Shown: positions 38,886 through 51,961, counted from the stretch's first letter. The stretch is 64,000 nt of DNA from Enterobacter hormaechei subsp. hoffmannii (GCF_001729745.1 NZ_CP017186.1:186001-250000); one strand, 5' to 3'. The notes: generated by a model from the sequence alone, not told the origin. Made by a program: numbers and translations.

Positions 38886-38891
38886 CATTCT

Positions 38892-38923
38892 AAAAAGGGC
38901 TAACCGCAAGGTTAGCCCTTTTT
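38892..38923 (+). terminator. Terminator of the tRNA-Pro gene
   Basis: AAAGGGCTAACC pairs with GGTTAGCCCTTT around GCAA, flanked by A and T tracts. Confidence 0.92.
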
Positions 38924-39506
38924 GCATTAACGCGTTACCCCACCCGAGTCCTCAAAATACCCCTTAGCCCTGCTTCCCCCTGCCTGCATGCGGTTTTGTG
39001 ACATAATCCATTGTATTTTTTTATATATAGTTTGATCTTTTTTCGCGTTGCTTATGGATAACCTCAGCATTTTTCGCTGTGCGTTTTAACGTTCGCGGTA
39101 TTTAGTGCTCAGATAATCACCATTCTGTAAGAAAATTTACCCATTCTGAATAAAACTTAATCACTGGGTGTTGCGAAATAGGGAGGGGTTTGTGCTGCAA
39201 CATGGCGAGTAGCATAAATTTCTCTGCTGAAAACTGGCATTCAGAGTTTTTTTAATCTTTGTTTGCGGTTTCTCACACTCCACGTAAATCCCCGCCACCT
39301 GTATTGACGTTTTCACATTCTGTTGACAGATTGTAGGGCACGAGGGGCATTTCAGGGAGGATCTGCGCTGCAACTCAAACGCTCTTCTGAAAGGATTCTC
39401 TATCCCTTTTAACGCCCTCGGGCATCACCGACCGGACCGGGTAAAAAATAAATAAAGGTCAGGCGGCGTAACACAACAAAGCAAAACATCACATTGGAGC
39501 ACAATA
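38924..39506 (+). other. dppA upstream region without genes
   Basis: About 580 bp with no convincing coding frame. It is AT-rich (TTTTTTATATATAG near 39018-39031) and must hold the dppABCDF promoter. A TTGACA hexamer is at 39323-39328, but no good -10 lies at 17 bp, so I do not fix the start. The last 50 bp form a long A/C-rich leader before dppA. Confidence 0.6.
39469..39493 (+). promoter_or_regulatory. C/A-rich GcvB-type target in the dppA leader
   Basis: The leader reads TAACACAACAAAGCAAAAC then ATCACATTGG, a G-free stretch just upstream of and into the ribosome site (GGAG). In Salmonella and E. coli the sRNA GcvB represses dppA through such a C/A-rich sequence. The gcvB gene itself is not in this window. 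Confidence 0.65.
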
Positions 39507-41114
39507 ATGAGTATTTCCTTGAAGAAGTCAGGGATGCTGAAGCTTGGTCTGAGCCTGGTGGCCATGACCGTCGCAGCAAGCGTACAGGCAAAAACCCTGG
39601 TTTACTGTTCTGAAGGCTCTCCGGAAGGCTTTAACCCACAGCTCTTTACCTCTGGTACGACTTACGACGCAAGCTCTGTACCGATCTATAACCGTCTGGT
39701 TGAATTTAAAACCGGTACCACGGAAGTGATTCCTGGCCTGGCTGAAAAGTGGGATATCAGCGAAGACGGTAAAACCTATACCTTCCACCTGCGTCAGGGC
39801 GTGAAGTGGCAGGACAGCAAAGAATTCAAACCTACGCGCGACTTTAACGCCGACGACGTAGTGTTCTCCTTCGACCGTCAAAAAAATGCCCAGAACCCGT
39901 ACCATAAAGTGTCTGGCGGCAGCTATGAATACTTCGAAGGGATGGGTCTGCCAGACCTGATTGCTGAAGTGAAAAAAGTGGACGATAAAACCGTTCAGTT
40001 CGTGCTGACGCGTCCGGAAGCGCCATTCCTCGCTGACCTGGCGATGGACTTCGCCTCTATTCTCTCTAAAGAGTACGCGGACAACATGCTGAAAGCCGGC
40101 ACGCCGGAAAAAGTGGACCTGAACCCAATCGGTACCGGCCCGTTCCAGCTGCTTCAGTACCAGAAAGATTCCCGTATTCTGTATAAAGCCTTCCCGGGCT
40201 ACTGGGGCACCAAGCCGCAGATCGACCGTCTGGTCTTCTCCATCACGCCTGACGCATCCGTGCGTTACGCAAAATTGCAGAAAAACGAATGTCAGGTGAT
40301 GCCGTATCCAAACCCGGCTGACATCGCGCGCATGAAGCAGGATAAAAATATCAACCTGATGGAGCAGGCGGGCCTGAACGTGGGTTATCTCTCCTTCAAC
40401 ACCGAGAAGAAACCGTTCGATGACGTGAAAGTGCGTCAGGCGCTGACCTACGCGGTGAACAAAGAAGCGATCATCAAAGCCGTTTACCAGGGCGCTGGCG
40501 TTGCGGCCAAGAACCTGATCCCACCAACCATGTGGGGCTATAACGACGACATTAAGGACTACACCTACGATCCTGAGAAAGCGAAAGCGCTGCTGAAAGA
40601 AGCGGGCCAGGATAAAGGTTTCACCGTTGAGCTGTGGGCGATGCCGGTACAGCGTCCTTACAACCCGAACGCACGTCGTATGGCGGAAATGGTTCAGGCT
40701 GACTGGGCGAAGATTGGCGTACAGGCCAAAATTGTGACCTACGAGTGGGGCGAGTACCTGAAACGCGCCAAAGCGGGCGAACACCAGGCGGTCATGATGG
40801 GCTGGACCGGCGACAACGGGGATCCGGACAACTTCTTCGCGACCCTGTTCAGCTGTGCGGCAGCGAAAGACGGTTCCAACTACTCTCGCTGGTGCTACAA
40901 GCCGTTTGAAGACCTGATCCAGCCGGCGCGTGCGACCGATGATCACAACAAACGTATCGAACTGTACAAGCAAGCGCAGGTTGTCATGCACGATCAGGCT
41001 CCGGCGCTGATTGTTGCTCACTCCACCGTGTACGAGCCAGTGCGTAAAGAAGTGAAGGGCTACGTGGTCGATCCACTGGGCAAACACCACTTCGAAAACG
41101 TGTCTGTTGAATAA
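39507..41114 (+). CDS. dppA: Periplasmic dipeptide-binding protein DppA
   Basis: Substrate-binding protein of the dipeptide ABC importer; in E. coli it also binds heme and serves chemotaxis through Tap. The 535 residues match E. coli. The signal peptide is residues 1-28 (ends ASVQA before KTLVYCSEG). Mature features of the family 5 binding proteins are LFTSGTTYDASSVPIYNRLV and PEAPFLADLAMDFASILS. First gene of dppABCDF, separated from dppB by a double REP element that may raise dppA mRNA relative to the permease genes. Confidence 0.98.
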   Translation: MSISLKKSGMLKLGLSLVAMTVAASVQAKTLVYCSEGSPEGFNPQLFTSGTTYDASSVPIYNRLVEFKTGTTEVIPGLAEKWDISEDGKTYTFHLRQGVKWQDSKEFKPTRDFNADDVVFSFDRQKNAQNPYHKVSGGSYEYFEGMGLPDLIAEVKKVDDKTVQFVLTRPEAPFLADLAMDFASILSKEYADNMLKAGTPEKVDLNPIGTGPFQLLQYQKDSRILYKAFPGYWGTKPQIDRLVFSITPDASVRYAKLQKNECQVMPYPNPADIARMKQDKNINLMEQAGLNVGYLSFNTEKKPFDDVKVRQALTYAVNKEAIIKAVYQGAGVAAKNLIPPTMWGYNDDIKDYTYDPEKAKALLKEAGQDKGFTVELWAMPVQRPYNPNARRMAEMVQADWAKIGVQAKIVTYEWGEYLKRAKAGEHQAVMMGWTGDNGDPDNFFATLFSCAAAKDGSNYSRWCYKPFEDLIQPARATDDHNKRIELYKQAQVVMHDQAPALIVAHSTVYEPVRKEVKGYVVDPLGKHHFENVSVE

Positions 41115-41129
41115 TAAGTAGGGTGTTCT

Positions 41130-41208
41130 CCCTCTCCCTGTGGGAGAGGGCAGGGGTGAGGGGCGTGCATGCATCCCCTCACCCTAACCCTCTCCCGAAG
41201 GGAGAGGG
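41130..41208. repeat. Paired inverted REP elements (BIME) between dppA and dppB
   Basis: Two copies of the same unit face each other: the left copy starts CCCTCTCCC-TGTG-GGGAGAGGG and ends GGGGTGAGGGG (41163); the right copy starts CCCCTCACCC (41175) and ends GGGAGAGGG (41208). The spacer CGTGCATGCAT is itself partly palindromic. Such structures in E. coli stabilise the upstream mRNA, which fits excess DppA over DppBCDF. Confidence 0.88.
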
Positions 41209-41275
41209 AATTTACATTTGTGAGCAATACAGACGTCACGCTACTGAGCGTGCGTCATCAGAGAGAATCCGGGTT

Positions 41276-42295
41276 ATGTTGCAGTTCATCCTCCGACGTC
41301 TGGGACTGGTTATCCCGACGTTTATCGGTATCACCCTTCTCACTTTTGCCTTCGTCCATATGATCCCGGGTGATCCGGTGATGATTATGGCGGGCGAGCG
41401 TGGTATCTCCCCTGAACGTCATGCGCAACTGCTGGCTGAACTCGGCCTTGATAAGCCGATGTGGCAGCAGTACCTCCACTACATCTGGGGCGTATTACAC
41501 GGCGATTTAGGGATTTCACTGAAAAGCCGTCTTCCGGTGTGGGACGAGTTCGTGCCGCGTTTCCAGGCGACGCTGGAACTCGGCATCTGCGCCATGATCT
41601 TCGCGACCGCGGTGGGGATTCCCGTCGGCGTGCTGGCTGCCGTTAAGCGTGGCTCTATTTTCGACCACACCGCCGTTGGCCTGGCACTGACCGGCTACTC
41701 CATGCCTATCTTCTGGTGGGGCATGATGCTGATCATGCTGGTCTCGGTGCAGTGGAACCTGACGCCGGTCTCCGGACGTGTCAGCGATATGGTTTTCCTT
41801 GACGACACCAACCCGTTAACCGGCTTTATGCTGATTGATACGGCGATCTGGGGCGAAGAGGGCAACTTCATTGATGCGGTTGCGCACATGATCCTGCCTG
41901 CAATGGTGCTGGGCACTATCCCACTTGCGGTGATCGTGCGTATGACTCGTTCCTCCATGCTGGAAGTGCTGGGCGAAGATTATATTCGTACTGCCCGCGC
42001 TAAAGGTCTGACCCGTATGCGCGTCATCATCATTCATGCCCTGCGTAACGCCATGCTGCCGGTGGTGACCGTTATCGGTTTGCAGGTCGGTACGCTGCTG
42101 GCCGGGGCGATCCTGACCGAAACCATCTTCTCCTGGCCAGGCCTTGGACGCTGGCTGATTGATGCACTGCAACGCCGTGACTATCCGGTTGTGCAGGGCG
42201 GTGTATTGCTGGTCGCGACGATGATTATCCTCGTCAACCTGCTGGTCGATTTGCTGTACGGCGTGGTGAACCCGCGTATTCGTCATAAGAAGTAA
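41276..42295 (+). CDS. dppB: Dipeptide ABC transporter permease DppB
   Basis: Inner-membrane permease with 339 residues from ATG 41276, the E. coli start (MLQFILRRLGLVIPTFIGIT); the open frame runs further upstream through the REP element and is not coding there. The ABC-permease EAA loop is VLGEDYIRTARAKGLTRMRV. Six membrane helices are expected. It partners DppC and is 9 bp before it. Confidence 0.96.
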   Translation: MLQFILRRLGLVIPTFIGITLLTFAFVHMIPGDPVMIMAGERGISPERHAQLLAELGLDKPMWQQYLHYIWGVLHGDLGISLKSRLPVWDEFVPRFQATLELGICAMIFATAVGIPVGVLAAVKRGSIFDHTAVGLALTGYSMPIFWWGMMLIMLVSVQWNLTPVSGRVSDMVFLDDTNPLTGFMLIDTAIWGEEGNFIDAVAHMILPAMVLGTIPLAVIVRMTRSSMLEVLGEDYIRTARAKGLTRMRVIIIHALRNAMLPVVTVIGLQVGTLLAGAILTETIFSWPGLGRWLIDALQRRDYPVVQGGVLLVATMIILVNLLVDLLYGVVNPRIRHKK

Positions 42296-42304
42296 GGGGC
42301 CATC

Positions 42305-43207
42305 ATGTCACAAGTTACTCAAAATAAAGCGGTTACCGCACCGGTGCCAATGACGCCGATGCAGGAATTCTGGCACTACTTCAAGCGCAACAAAGGCGCG
42401 GTCGTCGGGCTGGTGTATGTTTCCATCATGATCCTGATTGCGGTGTTTGCGAACTTCCTTGCGCCGTATAACCCCGCGGACCAGTTCCGTGATGCGCTGC
42501 TCGCGCCACCGGCCTGGCAGGAAGGTGGTAGCCTGACGCACCTGCTCGGTACTGATGACGTTGGCCGCGATGTGCTGTCTCGTCTGATGTACGGCGCGCG
42601 CCTCTCTCTGCTGGTTGGCTGTCTCGTGGTGGTGTTGTCGCTGATCATGGGCGTTGTGCTTGGTCTGGTGGCGGGCTACTTCGGCGGCATCGTTGATAAC
42701 GTTATCATGCGTATCGTCGATATCATGCTGGCATTGCCAAGCCTTCTGCTGGCCCTGGTGCTGGTCGCGGTCTTTGGTCCTTCGATAGGCAACGCCGCGC
42801 TCGCGCTAACGTTCGTTGCGCTTCCTCACTATGTCCGATTAACCCGTGCGGCCGTGCTGGTCGAGGTGAACCGCGATTATGTAACGGCATCTCGAGTGGC
42901 GGGTGCGGGGGCGATGCGCCAGATGTTCGTCAATATTCTTCCTAACTGCCTTGCACCGCTGATTGTTCAGGCGTCGCTCGGTTTTTCTAACGCCATTCTC
43001 GATATGGCCGCTCTTGGCTTCCTTGGCATGGGTGCGCAGCCGCCAACACCGGAATGGGGCACCATGCTCTCCGACGTGTTGCAGTTCGCGCAAAGCGCCT
43101 GGTGGGTCGTCACCTTCCCGGGTCTGGCGATTCTGCTGACGGTGCTGGCATTTAACCTGATGGGTGATGGTCTGCGTGATGCACTTGATCCCAAACTGAA
43201 GCAGTAA
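42305..43207 (+). CDS. dppC: Dipeptide ABC transporter permease DppC
   Basis: Second permease subunit, 300 residues as in E. coli. It has the N-terminal oligopeptide-permease segment [20 protein letters not shown] and the EAA loop [20 protein letters not shown], where it contacts the ATPases. [20 protein letters not shown] is the family signature near residues 79-98. It is 10 bp before dppD. Confidence 0.97.
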   Translation: MSQVTQNKAVTAPVPMTPMQEFWHYFKRNKGAVVGLVYVSIMILIAVFANFLAPYNPADQFRDALLAPPAWQEGGSLTHLLGTDDVGRDVLSRLMYGARLSLLVGCLVVVLSLIMGVVLGLVAGYFGGIVDNVIMRIVDIMLALPSLLLALVLVAVFGPSIGNAALALTFVALPHYVRLTRAAVLVEVNRDYVTASRVAGAGAMRQMFVNILPNCLAPLIVQASLGFSNAILDMAALGFLGMGAQPPTPEWGTMLSDVLQFAQSAWWVVTFPGLAILLTVLAFNLMGDGLRDALDPKLKQ

Positions 43208-43217
43208 GAGGCACGAG

Positions 43218-44201
43218 ATGGCGTTATTAAATGTAGATAAATTATCGGTGCACTTCGGCGATGAAGGCACACCGTTTCGTGCTGTGGACCGCATCAGCTA
43301 TAGCGTAAATCAGGGCGAAGTGGTTGGTATCGTTGGGGAGTCCGGTTCCGGTAAGTCAGTGAGTTCACTGGCAATCATGGGGCTGATTGATTATCCCGGC
43401 CGCGTAATGGCGGAAAGCCTGGAGTTCAATGGTCAGGATCTGCAGCGCATTTCCGAAAAACAGCGCCGCCAACTGGTGGGAGCGGAAGTGGCGATGATCT
43501 TCCAGGACCCGATGACCAGTCTGAACCCGTGTTACACCGTGGGTTTCCAGATTATGGAAGCCATTAAGGTGCACCAGGGCGGTAACAAGCAAACCCGTCG
43601 CCAGCGCGCTATTGACCTGCTAACGCAGGTGGGTATACCCGATCCGGCATCGCGTCTGGACGTTTATCCGCACCAGTTGTCCGGTGGGATGAGTCAGCGT
43701 GTAATGATCGCGATGGCCATTGCCTGTCGTCCAAAACTGCTGATTGCCGATGAACCGACAACCGCGCTGGACGTGACCATTCAGGCGCAAATTATTGAGC
43801 TACTGCTGGAGTTGCAGCAGAAAGAGAATATGGCGCTGGTGCTGATTACGCACGATCTGGCGCTGGTGGCTGAAGCGGCACACAAAATCATTGTGATGTA
43901 TGCAGGCCAGGTGGTGGAGACCGGGAGTTCACACGATATCTTCCGGGCCCCGCGTCATCCCTATACGCAGGCGCTGCTGCGCGCGCTGCCGGAGTTCGCG
44001 CAGGATAAAGCGCGTCTGGCCTCGCTGCCGGGGGTGGTACCGGGTAAATATGACCGTCCTCAGGGCTGTCTGCTTAACCCGCGCTGCCCGTATGCGACGG
44101 ATAAATGCCGCGTCGACGAGCCGGAGCTGAACCTGTTAGCTGACGGACGTCAGTCGAAATGCCACTACCCACTCGATGATGCCGGGAGGCCAACACTATG
44201 A
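43218..44201 (+). CDS. dppD: Dipeptide ABC transporter ATPase DppD
   Basis: ATP-binding subunit of 327 residues. Walker [11 protein letters not shown] (about 39-48), signature LSGGMSQRV, Walker [13 protein letters not shown] and His switch ITHDLA. The C-terminal oligopeptide/dipeptide extension has the cysteine cluster [15 protein letters not shown], an iron-sulfur motif in related importers. Its stop overlaps the dppF start in ATGA. Confidence 0.97.
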   Translation: MALLNVDKLSVHFGDEGTPFRAVDRISYSVNQGEVVGIVGESGSGKSVSSLAIMGLIDYPGRVMAESLEFNGQDLQRISEKQRRQLVGAEVAMIFQDPMTSLNPCYTVGFQIMEAIKVHQGGNKQTRRQRAIDLLTQVGIPDPASRLDVYPHQLSGGMSQRVMIAMAIACRPKLLIADEPTTALDVTIQAQIIELLLELQQKENMALVLITHDLALVAEAAHKIIVMYAGQVVETGSSHDIFRAPRHPYTQALLRALPEFAQDKARLASLPGVVPGKYDRPQGCLLNPRCPYATDKCRVDEPELNLLADGRQSKCHYPLDDAGRPTL

Positions 44202-45196
44202 GTACGCAACAAATGCTGTTGCAGGCCATCGACCTGAAAAAACATTACCCGGTGAAGAAGGGCCTCTTTGCTCCTGAGCGCCTGGTAAAAGCGCTGGATG
44301 GTGTCTCCTTTACTCTCGAACGCGGAAAAACGCTGGCGGTGGTAGGGGAATCTGGCTGTGGGAAGTCCACGCTGGGCCGTCTGTTAACGATGATTGAAGT
44401 TCCGACTGGCGGCGAGCTTTACTATCAGGGCCAGGATCTGCTCAAGCACGATCCGCAGGCGCAGAAACTGCGCCGTCAGAAAATCCAGATTGTGTTCCAG
44501 AATCCGTATGGTTCGCTGAACCCGCGAAAAAAAGTGGGGCAGATTCTGGAAGAGCCGCTGCTGATCAACAGCAACCTGAGCAAAGAGCAGCGTCGTGAAA
44601 AAGCGCTGGCGATGATGGCGAAGGTGGGCCTGAAAACCGAGCATTACGATCGCTATCCGCATATGTTCTCTGGCGGTCAACGTCAGCGTATCGCCATCGC
44701 CCGTGGTCTGATGCTCGACCCGGACGTGGTGATTGCCGATGAACCGGTTTCGGCGCTCGACGTATCCGTGCGTGCGCAGGTGCTGAACCTGATGATGGAT
44801 TTACAGCAGGATCTTGGGCTGTCGTACGTTTTCATCTCCCATGACCTGTCTGTGGTTGAGCACATTGCCGATGAGGTGATGGTGATGTATCTGGGACGCT
44901 GCGTAGAGAAGGGGACGAAAGATCAGATCTTTAATAACCCGCGTCATCCATATACTCAGGCACTACTGTCTGCGACGCCGCGACTGAACCCGGATGACCG
45001 TCGTGAGCGCATTAAGTTGACCGGCGAGTTACCAAGCCCGCTTAACCCGCCGCCGGGATGTGCGTTCAACGCCCGCTGCCGTCGCCGCTTCGGTCCGTGT
45101 ACGCAGTTGCAGCCACAACTGAAAGATTATGGCGGACAGCTGGTGGCCTGCTTCGCGGTCGATCAGGATGAAAACGGCGAAAAGCCGCATGCATAA
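44198..45196 (+). CDS. dppF: Dipeptide ABC transporter ATPase DppF
   Basis: Second ATPase, 332 residues (E. coli about 334). Walker [12 protein letters not shown], signature [15 protein letters not shown], Walker [15 protein letters not shown] and switch ISHDLS. The C-terminal cysteine cluster is [17 protein letters not shown]. It ends the operon. The next gene is coaA on the other strand, where E. coli has birA facing coaA. Confidence 0.97.
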   Translation: MSTQQMLLQAIDLKKHYPVKKGLFAPERLVKALDGVSFTLERGKTLAVVGESGCGKSTLGRLLTMIEVPTGGELYYQGQDLLKHDPQAQKLRRQKIQIVFQNPYGSLNPRKKVGQILEEPLLINSNLSKEQRREKALAMMAKVGLKTEHYDRYPHMFSGGQRQRIAIARGLMLDPDVVIADEPVSALDVSVRAQVLNLMMDLQQDLGLSYVFISHDLSVVEHIADEVMVMYLGRCVEKGTKDQIFNNPRHPYTQALLSATPRLNPDDRRERIKLTGELPSPLNPPPGCAFNARCRRRFGPCTQLQPQLKDYGGQLVACFAVDQDENGEKPHA

Positions 45197-45200
45197 AGGA

Positions 45201-45230
45201 AAAAACCGGCGATAAGCCGGTTTTTTTTAC
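45201..45230. terminator. Terminator between dppF and coaA
   Basis: AACCGGC pairs with GCCGGTT around GATAA, with an A-run before and a T-run after, so it can work in both directions for the two converging genes. Only about 43 bp separate the stop codons. Confidence 0.92.
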
Positions 45231-45239
45231 GTCTGAGAT

Positions 45240-46190
45240 CTACTTCCGTAAACGAATCTGGTCAACGGCGTGTTTCTCACTCTTGGTGAGGATCAGGCTT
45301 GCACGTTCGCGCGTCGGCAGGATGTTCTCTTTGAGGTTGACGTAGTTGATCTCATTCCACAGCCCGGTCGCCACGTTGATAGCCTCTTCTTCAGAGAGCT
45401 GAGCGTAGTTGTGGAAGTAAGAATCCGGGTCGGTGAACGCCCCTTCACGGAACTTCAGGAAGCGGTTGATATACCAGCGTTGCAACAGATCTTCAGGCGC
45501 ATCCACATAAATTGAGAAATCGACGAAGTCAGAGACAAACACGTGATGCGGATCGTGAGGGTAATCCATCCCGCTTTGCAGTACGTTTAAGCCCTCCAGA
45601 ATCAGGATGTCGGGCTGCACCACCGTTTTGTCACCATCCGGGATGCGGTCGTAGATCAGATGCGAGTAGACCGGTGCGGTAACGTTCGGCACGCCCGATT
45701 TTAAATCAGAGACAAACTTTACCAGGCGGTGCATATCATAAGAGAGCGGGAAGCCCTTCTTCTTCATCAGGCCGCGTTCTTTCAACACCTCATTGGGATG
45801 CAGGAAGCCGTCGGTGGTGATCAGCTCCACGCTGCGGTGTTCCGGCCAGCGGCTCAGCAGCGCCTGTAGCACGCGCGCGGTGGTACTTTTACCCACTGCC
45901 ACGCTGCCCGCAATACTGATGATATAAGGAATACGTTGACCGTTCGTGCCGAGGAACTGTTCCAGTACGGCCTGACGACGCAAGTTGGAGCTGATGTAAA
46001 AGTTAAGCAAGCGAGAGAGGGGGAGATAGATTTCTGCCACCTCTTCCAGGGAGAGATCTTCGTTTATCCCTTTTAGCCGTGCGATTTCACCTTCCGTCAG
46101 TGTCATAGGGACGGAGTCACGCAGGGCTGCCCACTGGCTACGGTTAAACTGAAGATAGGGCGTCATTAACGTTTGCTCTTTTTTGCTCAT
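45240..46190 (-). CDS. coaA: Pantothenate kinase (type I)
   Basis: Committed step of coenzyme A synthesis: phosphorylation of pantothenate, feedback-inhibited by CoA. The ATG at 46190 gives 316 residues ([20 protein letters not shown]), the E. coli length; an 8-residue upstream extension is unlikely. The P-loop is [11 protein letters not shown] (about residues 95-105). [10 protein letters not shown] and [11 protein letters not shown] are conserved. It converges with dppF and diverges from the tRNA-tufB operon. Confidence 0.97.
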   Translation of the reverse strand: MSKKEQTLMTPYLQFNRSQWAALRDSVPMTLTEGEIARLKGINEDLSLEEVAEIYLPLSRLLNFYISSNLRRQAVLEQFLGTNGQRIPYIISIAGSVAVGKSTTARVLQALLSRWPEHRSVELITTDGFLHPNEVLKERGLMKKKGFPLSYDMHRLVKFVSDLKSGVPNVTAPVYSHLIYDRIPDGDKTVVQPDILILEGLNVLQSGMDYPHDPHHVFVSDFVDFSIYVDAPEDLLQRWYINRFLKFREGAFTDPDSYFHNYAQLSEEEAINVATGLWNEINYVNLKENILPTRERASLILTKSEKHAVDQIRLRK

Positions 46191-46464
46191 AAGCATGCTT
46201 CTGTGAACCATCACGAAACGGCGGGTGCGGGCTCATCACATAGTTAATTTTGGACAATGGGCAGGAGGTTAACACCAGATGAGAGGAATAATAAGAAAAA
46301 ATATGGGAAAGCGATGCTTAACCGGGCAGGCATCACCCGGGGCTATAGCGTGCCGAAATCAGGCGTTCATGTTGGATTTTTAATCACGAGCGGATGAATT
46401 TACAGCGGTTAGCCCTGGTTTCGAATAAAATGTGAGCGAAAGAACGTTTTATGCAATTTTTTAG
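46191..46464. other. Intergenic region between coaA and the tRNA operon
   Basis: About 274 bp with no convincing gene. AT-rich stretches lie upstream of the promoter at 46465, where Fis and UP-element binding would be expected for a strong tRNA promoter. I cannot place individual Fis sites. Confidence 0.5.
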
Positions 46465-46499
46465 TTGCATGACTGCGCAGGTCTCCATAGAATGCGCGC
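46465..46499 (+). promoter_or_regulatory. Stringent promoter of thrU-tyrU-glyT-thrT-tufB
   Basis: -35 TTGCAT (46465-46470), 17-bp spacer, -10 TAGAAT (46488-46493), then the GC-rich discriminator GCGCGC (46494-46499) that makes the promoter sensitive to ppGpp/DksA. The first tRNA begins at 46508. Confidence 0.9.
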
Positions 46500-46507
46500 T
46501 ACTTGAT

Positions 46508-46583
<76 letters not shown>

Positions 46584-46591
46584 TCAAGTCC

Positions 46592-46676
<85 letters not shown>

Positions 46677-46792
46677 CTTTCTGGCAGCGTCAACGCCGCC
46701 GGAGCTGGTTGGAAAAATTGACCAGCTCGAACAGAAAAGAGAGAAATCTCTTTTTTTGTTACAGAAAGAACTGGGTAGCCGAGTTTCAGGAT

Positions 46793-46867
<75 letters not shown>

Positions 46868-46873
46868 ATACGT

Positions 46874-46949
46874 GCTGATATGGCTCAGTTGGTAGAGCGC
46901 ACCCTTGGTAAGGGTGAGGTCCCCAGTTCGACTCTGGGTATCAGCACCA
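46874..46949 (+). tRNA. thrT: tRNA-Thr (anticodon GGT)
   Basis: 76 nt with encoded CCA; acceptor GCTGATA/TATCAGC, anticodon GGT at 46907-46909. Followed by a 118-bp leader to tufB. Confidence 0.97.
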
Positions 46950-47031
46950 CTTCACTTCTCCCTCCCTTTCTCTCTGTTTCAATGTAAATGTATTCAACAG
47001 TTCAGGCATTTTCGCCTGGTTGATGTGGTGA

Positions 47032-48252
<1,221 letters not shown>

Positions 48253-48282
48253 TCGCTGATAACATTTGACGCAATGCGCAAT

Positions 48283-48309
48283 AAAAGGGCATCATTTGAT
48301 GCCCTTTTT
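48283..48309 (+). terminator. Rho-independent terminator of tufB
   Basis: AAAAGGGCATCA pairs with TGATGCCC(TTTT) followed by a T-run, 30 bp after the tufB stop. Confidence 0.93.
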
Positions 48310-48363
48310 GCACGCTTTCACATCAGAACCTGGCTCATCAGTGATTAATTTTGTCATAATCAT

Positions 48364-48395
48364 TGCTGAGACAGGCTCTGCGGAGAGCGTATAAT
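48364..48395 (+). promoter_or_regulatory. Probable secE-nusG promoter
   Basis: A consensus -10 TATAAT at 48390-48395 lies 84 bp before secE. The -35 is less clear: TTGCTG (48364) is 20 bp away and TGAGAC (48368-48373) 16 bp away. Confidence 0.6.
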
Positions 48396-48479
48396 ACGAA
48401 AAGCGAATAGCATTTCGATTGGTTTGCCTCGCACTCGCGGGGTGAAAATGTTTGTAGAATACTTCTGACAGGTTGGTTT

Positions 48480-48863
48480 ATGAGTGCGAATACCGAAGCT
48501 CAAGGGAGCGGGCGCGGCCTGGAAGCGATGAAATGGGTAGTTGTAGCCGTGCTGCTGATTGTGGCGATTGTCGGCAACTATCTTTATCGTGACATGATGC
48601 TGCCGCTACGCGCGCTTGCAGTGGTAATTCTGATTGCTGCGGCGGGTGGTGTCGCGCTGTTGACGACGAAAGGCAAAGCGACCGTTGCGTTTGCCCGCGA
48701 AGCGCGTACCGAAGTCCGCAAGGTCATTTGGCCGACTCGCCAGGAAACATTGCACACCACGCTGATTGTAGCGGCGGTAACCGCTGTAATGTCACTGATC
48801 CTGTGGGGACTGGATGGTATTCTGGTTCGCCTGGTATCCTTTATCACTGGCCTGAGGTTCTGA
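48480..48863 (+). CDS. secE: Preprotein translocase subunit SecE
   Basis: Essential clamp subunit of the SecYEG channel. 127 residues with three membrane helices: about 17-36 ([20 protein letters not shown]), 41-60 and 95-120. The conserved cytosolic amphipathic region is [19 protein letters not shown]. It forms an operon with nusG, whose ATG lies 1 bp after its stop. Confidence 0.98.
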   Translation: MSANTEAQGSGRGLEAMKWVVVAVLLIVAIVGNYLYRDMMLPLRALAVVILIAAAGGVALLTTKGKATVAFAREARTEVRKVIWPTRQETLHTTLIVAAVTAVMSLILWGLDGILVRLVSFITGLRF

Positions 48864-48864
48864 G

Positions 48865-49410
48865 ATGTCTGAAGCCCCTAAAAAGCGCTGGTACGTCGTT
48901 CAGGCGTTTTCCGGTTTTGAAGGCCGCGTAGCTACGTCGCTGCGTGAGCATATCAAATTACACAATATGGAAGAGTTATTTGGCGAAGTTATGGTTCCGA
49001 CCGAAGAAGTGGTTGAGATCCGTGGCGGCCAACGTCGCAAAAGCGAGCGTAAATTCTTCCCGGGTTACGTGCTGGTTCAGATGGTGATGAACGACGCGAG
49101 CTGGCACCTGGTGCGCAGCGTACCACGCGTGATGGGCTTTATCGGCGGCACATCTGACCGTCCGGCGCCAATCAGCGACAAAGAAGTTGATGCGATTATG
49201 AACCGCCTCCAGCAGGTGGGTGATAAACCGCGTCCGAAAACGCTGTTTGAACCGGGTGAGATGGTTCGTGTTAACGACGGTCCGTTTGCTGACTTTAATG
49301 GCGTCGTCGAAGAAGTGGACTACGAGAAGTCCCGCCTGAAAGTTTCCGTTTCTATCTTTGGTCGTGCGACCCCGGTAGAGCTGGACTTTGCTCAGGTAGA
49401 AAAAGCCTAA
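48865..49410 (+). CDS. nusG: Transcription elongation/termination factor NusG
   Basis: General factor linking RNA polymerase with Rho and with ribosomal protein S10. 181 residues. The NGN domain ([20 protein letters not shown]) is followed by a C-terminal KOW domain ([20 protein letters not shown]). It is the housekeeping paralogue of rfaH at 18535-19026, so both NusG-family members lie in this window. Confidence 0.98.
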   Translation: MSEAPKKRWYVVQAFSGFEGRVATSLREHIKLHNMEELFGEVMVPTEEVVEIRGGQRRKSERKFFPGYVLVQMVMNDASWHLVRSVPRVMGFIGGTSDRPAPISDKEVDAIMNRLQQVGDKPRPKTLFEPGEMVRVNDGPFADFNGVVEEVDYEKSRLKVSVSIFGRATPVELDFAQVEKA

Positions 49411-49437
49411 GCAGCGATCAAAAAAGCGACGATTTAA

Positions 49438-50703
<1,266 letters not shown>

Positions 50704-50707
50704 TGCC

Positions 50708-50736
50708 TTTACGTGGGCGGTGATTTTGTCTACAAT
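50708..50736 (+). promoter_or_regulatory. L10 promoter (rplJL-rpoBC)
   Basis: -35 TTTACG (50708-50713), 17-bp spacer, -10 TACAAT (50731-50736). It begins just after the rplA stop, as in E. coli. Confidence 0.75.
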
Positions 50737-50761
50737 CTTACCCCCACGTTTGCTAACAAAA

Positions 50762-50870
50762 GTTAGCGGCTAAAAGAATTGTTCGTTGGAGCCTGGCCTA
50801 TCCAGGCCTCCGTCGAAGACCGCAGGTGTTTCGCAAGAAACTTAATCCCCTGCGTAGACGGTGACAGAAC
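50762..50870 (+). promoter_or_regulatory. L10 leader (rplJ autoregulatory RNA)
   Basis: Segments such as CGCAGGTGTTTCGCAAGAAA and CTGCGTAGACGGTGACAG are almost the E. coli rplJ leader. CCGTC (50810) pairs with GACGG (50857). The L10-(L12)4 complex binds here and represses rplJ-rplL translation. End points are approximate. Confidence 0.85.
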
Positions 50871-50992
50871 GCTAAGATTATTTTAAATACTCTGGCTTGT
50901 TTCTGCTCACCGTATTAAGACGCTCTTCCCGTTGGGTCGAGTGAAGTGAGTTCCGGAACATGAGTTCCGGCAAACATCCAGGAGCAAAGCTA

Positions 50993-51490
50993 ATGGCTTT
51001 AAATCTTCAAGACAAACAAGCGATTGTTGCTGAAGTCAGCGAAGTAGCCAAAGGCGCGCTGTCTGCAGTAGTTGCGGATTCCCGTGGCGTTACTGTAGAC
51101 AAAATGACTGAACTGCGTAAAGCAGGTCGTGAAGCTGGCGTATACATGCGTGTTGTTCGTAACACCCTGCTGCGTCGCGTAGTTGAAGGTACTCAGTTCG
51201 AGTGCCTGAAAGACACGTTTGTTGGTCCGACCCTGATTGCATACTCTATGGAACACCCGGGCGCTGCTGCTCGTCTGTTCAAAGAGTTCGCGAAAGCGAA
51301 TGCAAAATTTGAGGTCAAAGCTGCAGCCTTTGAAGGTGAGTTGATCCCGGCATCGCAAATTGATCGCCTGGCCACCCTGCCGACCTACGAAGAAGCAATT
51401 GCACGCCTGATGGCAACCATGAAAGAAGCTGCGGCTGGCAAACTGGTTCGCACTCTGGCTGCTGTACGCGATGCGAAAGAAGCTGCTTAA
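50993..51490 (+). CDS. rplJ: 50S ribosomal protein L10
   Basis: 165 residues from ATG 50993, E. coli length ([20 protein letters not shown]); the upstream in-frame extension is leader RNA. It anchors the L12 dimers through its C-terminal helix ([20 protein letters not shown]) to form the ribosomal stalk. It regulates its own synthesis through the leader. Confidence 0.97.
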   Translation: MALNLQDKQAIVAEVSEVAKGALSAVVADSRGVTVDKMTELRKAGREAGVYMRVVRNTLLRRVVEGTQFECLKDTFVGPTLIAYSMEHPGAAARLFKEFAKANAKFEVKAAAFEGELIPASQIDRLATLPTYEEAIARLMATMKEAAAGKLVRTLAAVRDAKEAA

Positions 51491-51556
51491 TCGCAGTTAT
51501 CTTTATAAAGCATTTGCTTACGTATAAACTTATTCTGATTTTCAGGAACAATTTAA

Positions 51557-51922
<366 letters not shown>

Positions 51923-51961
51923 GCCAACTTTTCTGGTTGCAGCCTAAGTAATTAGGCTGAT

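Noticed and set aside
38659..38886. Small frame reading MVGERGFEPPTHWS across tRNA-Pro
   Set aside because: A classic spurious translation of a tRNA gene's reverse strand, often mis-annotated as a protein.
38809..39506. tRNA-Pro as attachment site for an integrated element
   Set aside because: The downstream 600 bp have no integrase, no repeated tRNA 3' end and lead straight to dppA.
39528..41174. 548-codon frame opposite dppA
   Set aside because: Antisense shadow of dppA, running into the REP element; composition is His/Val/Arg-rich without domains.
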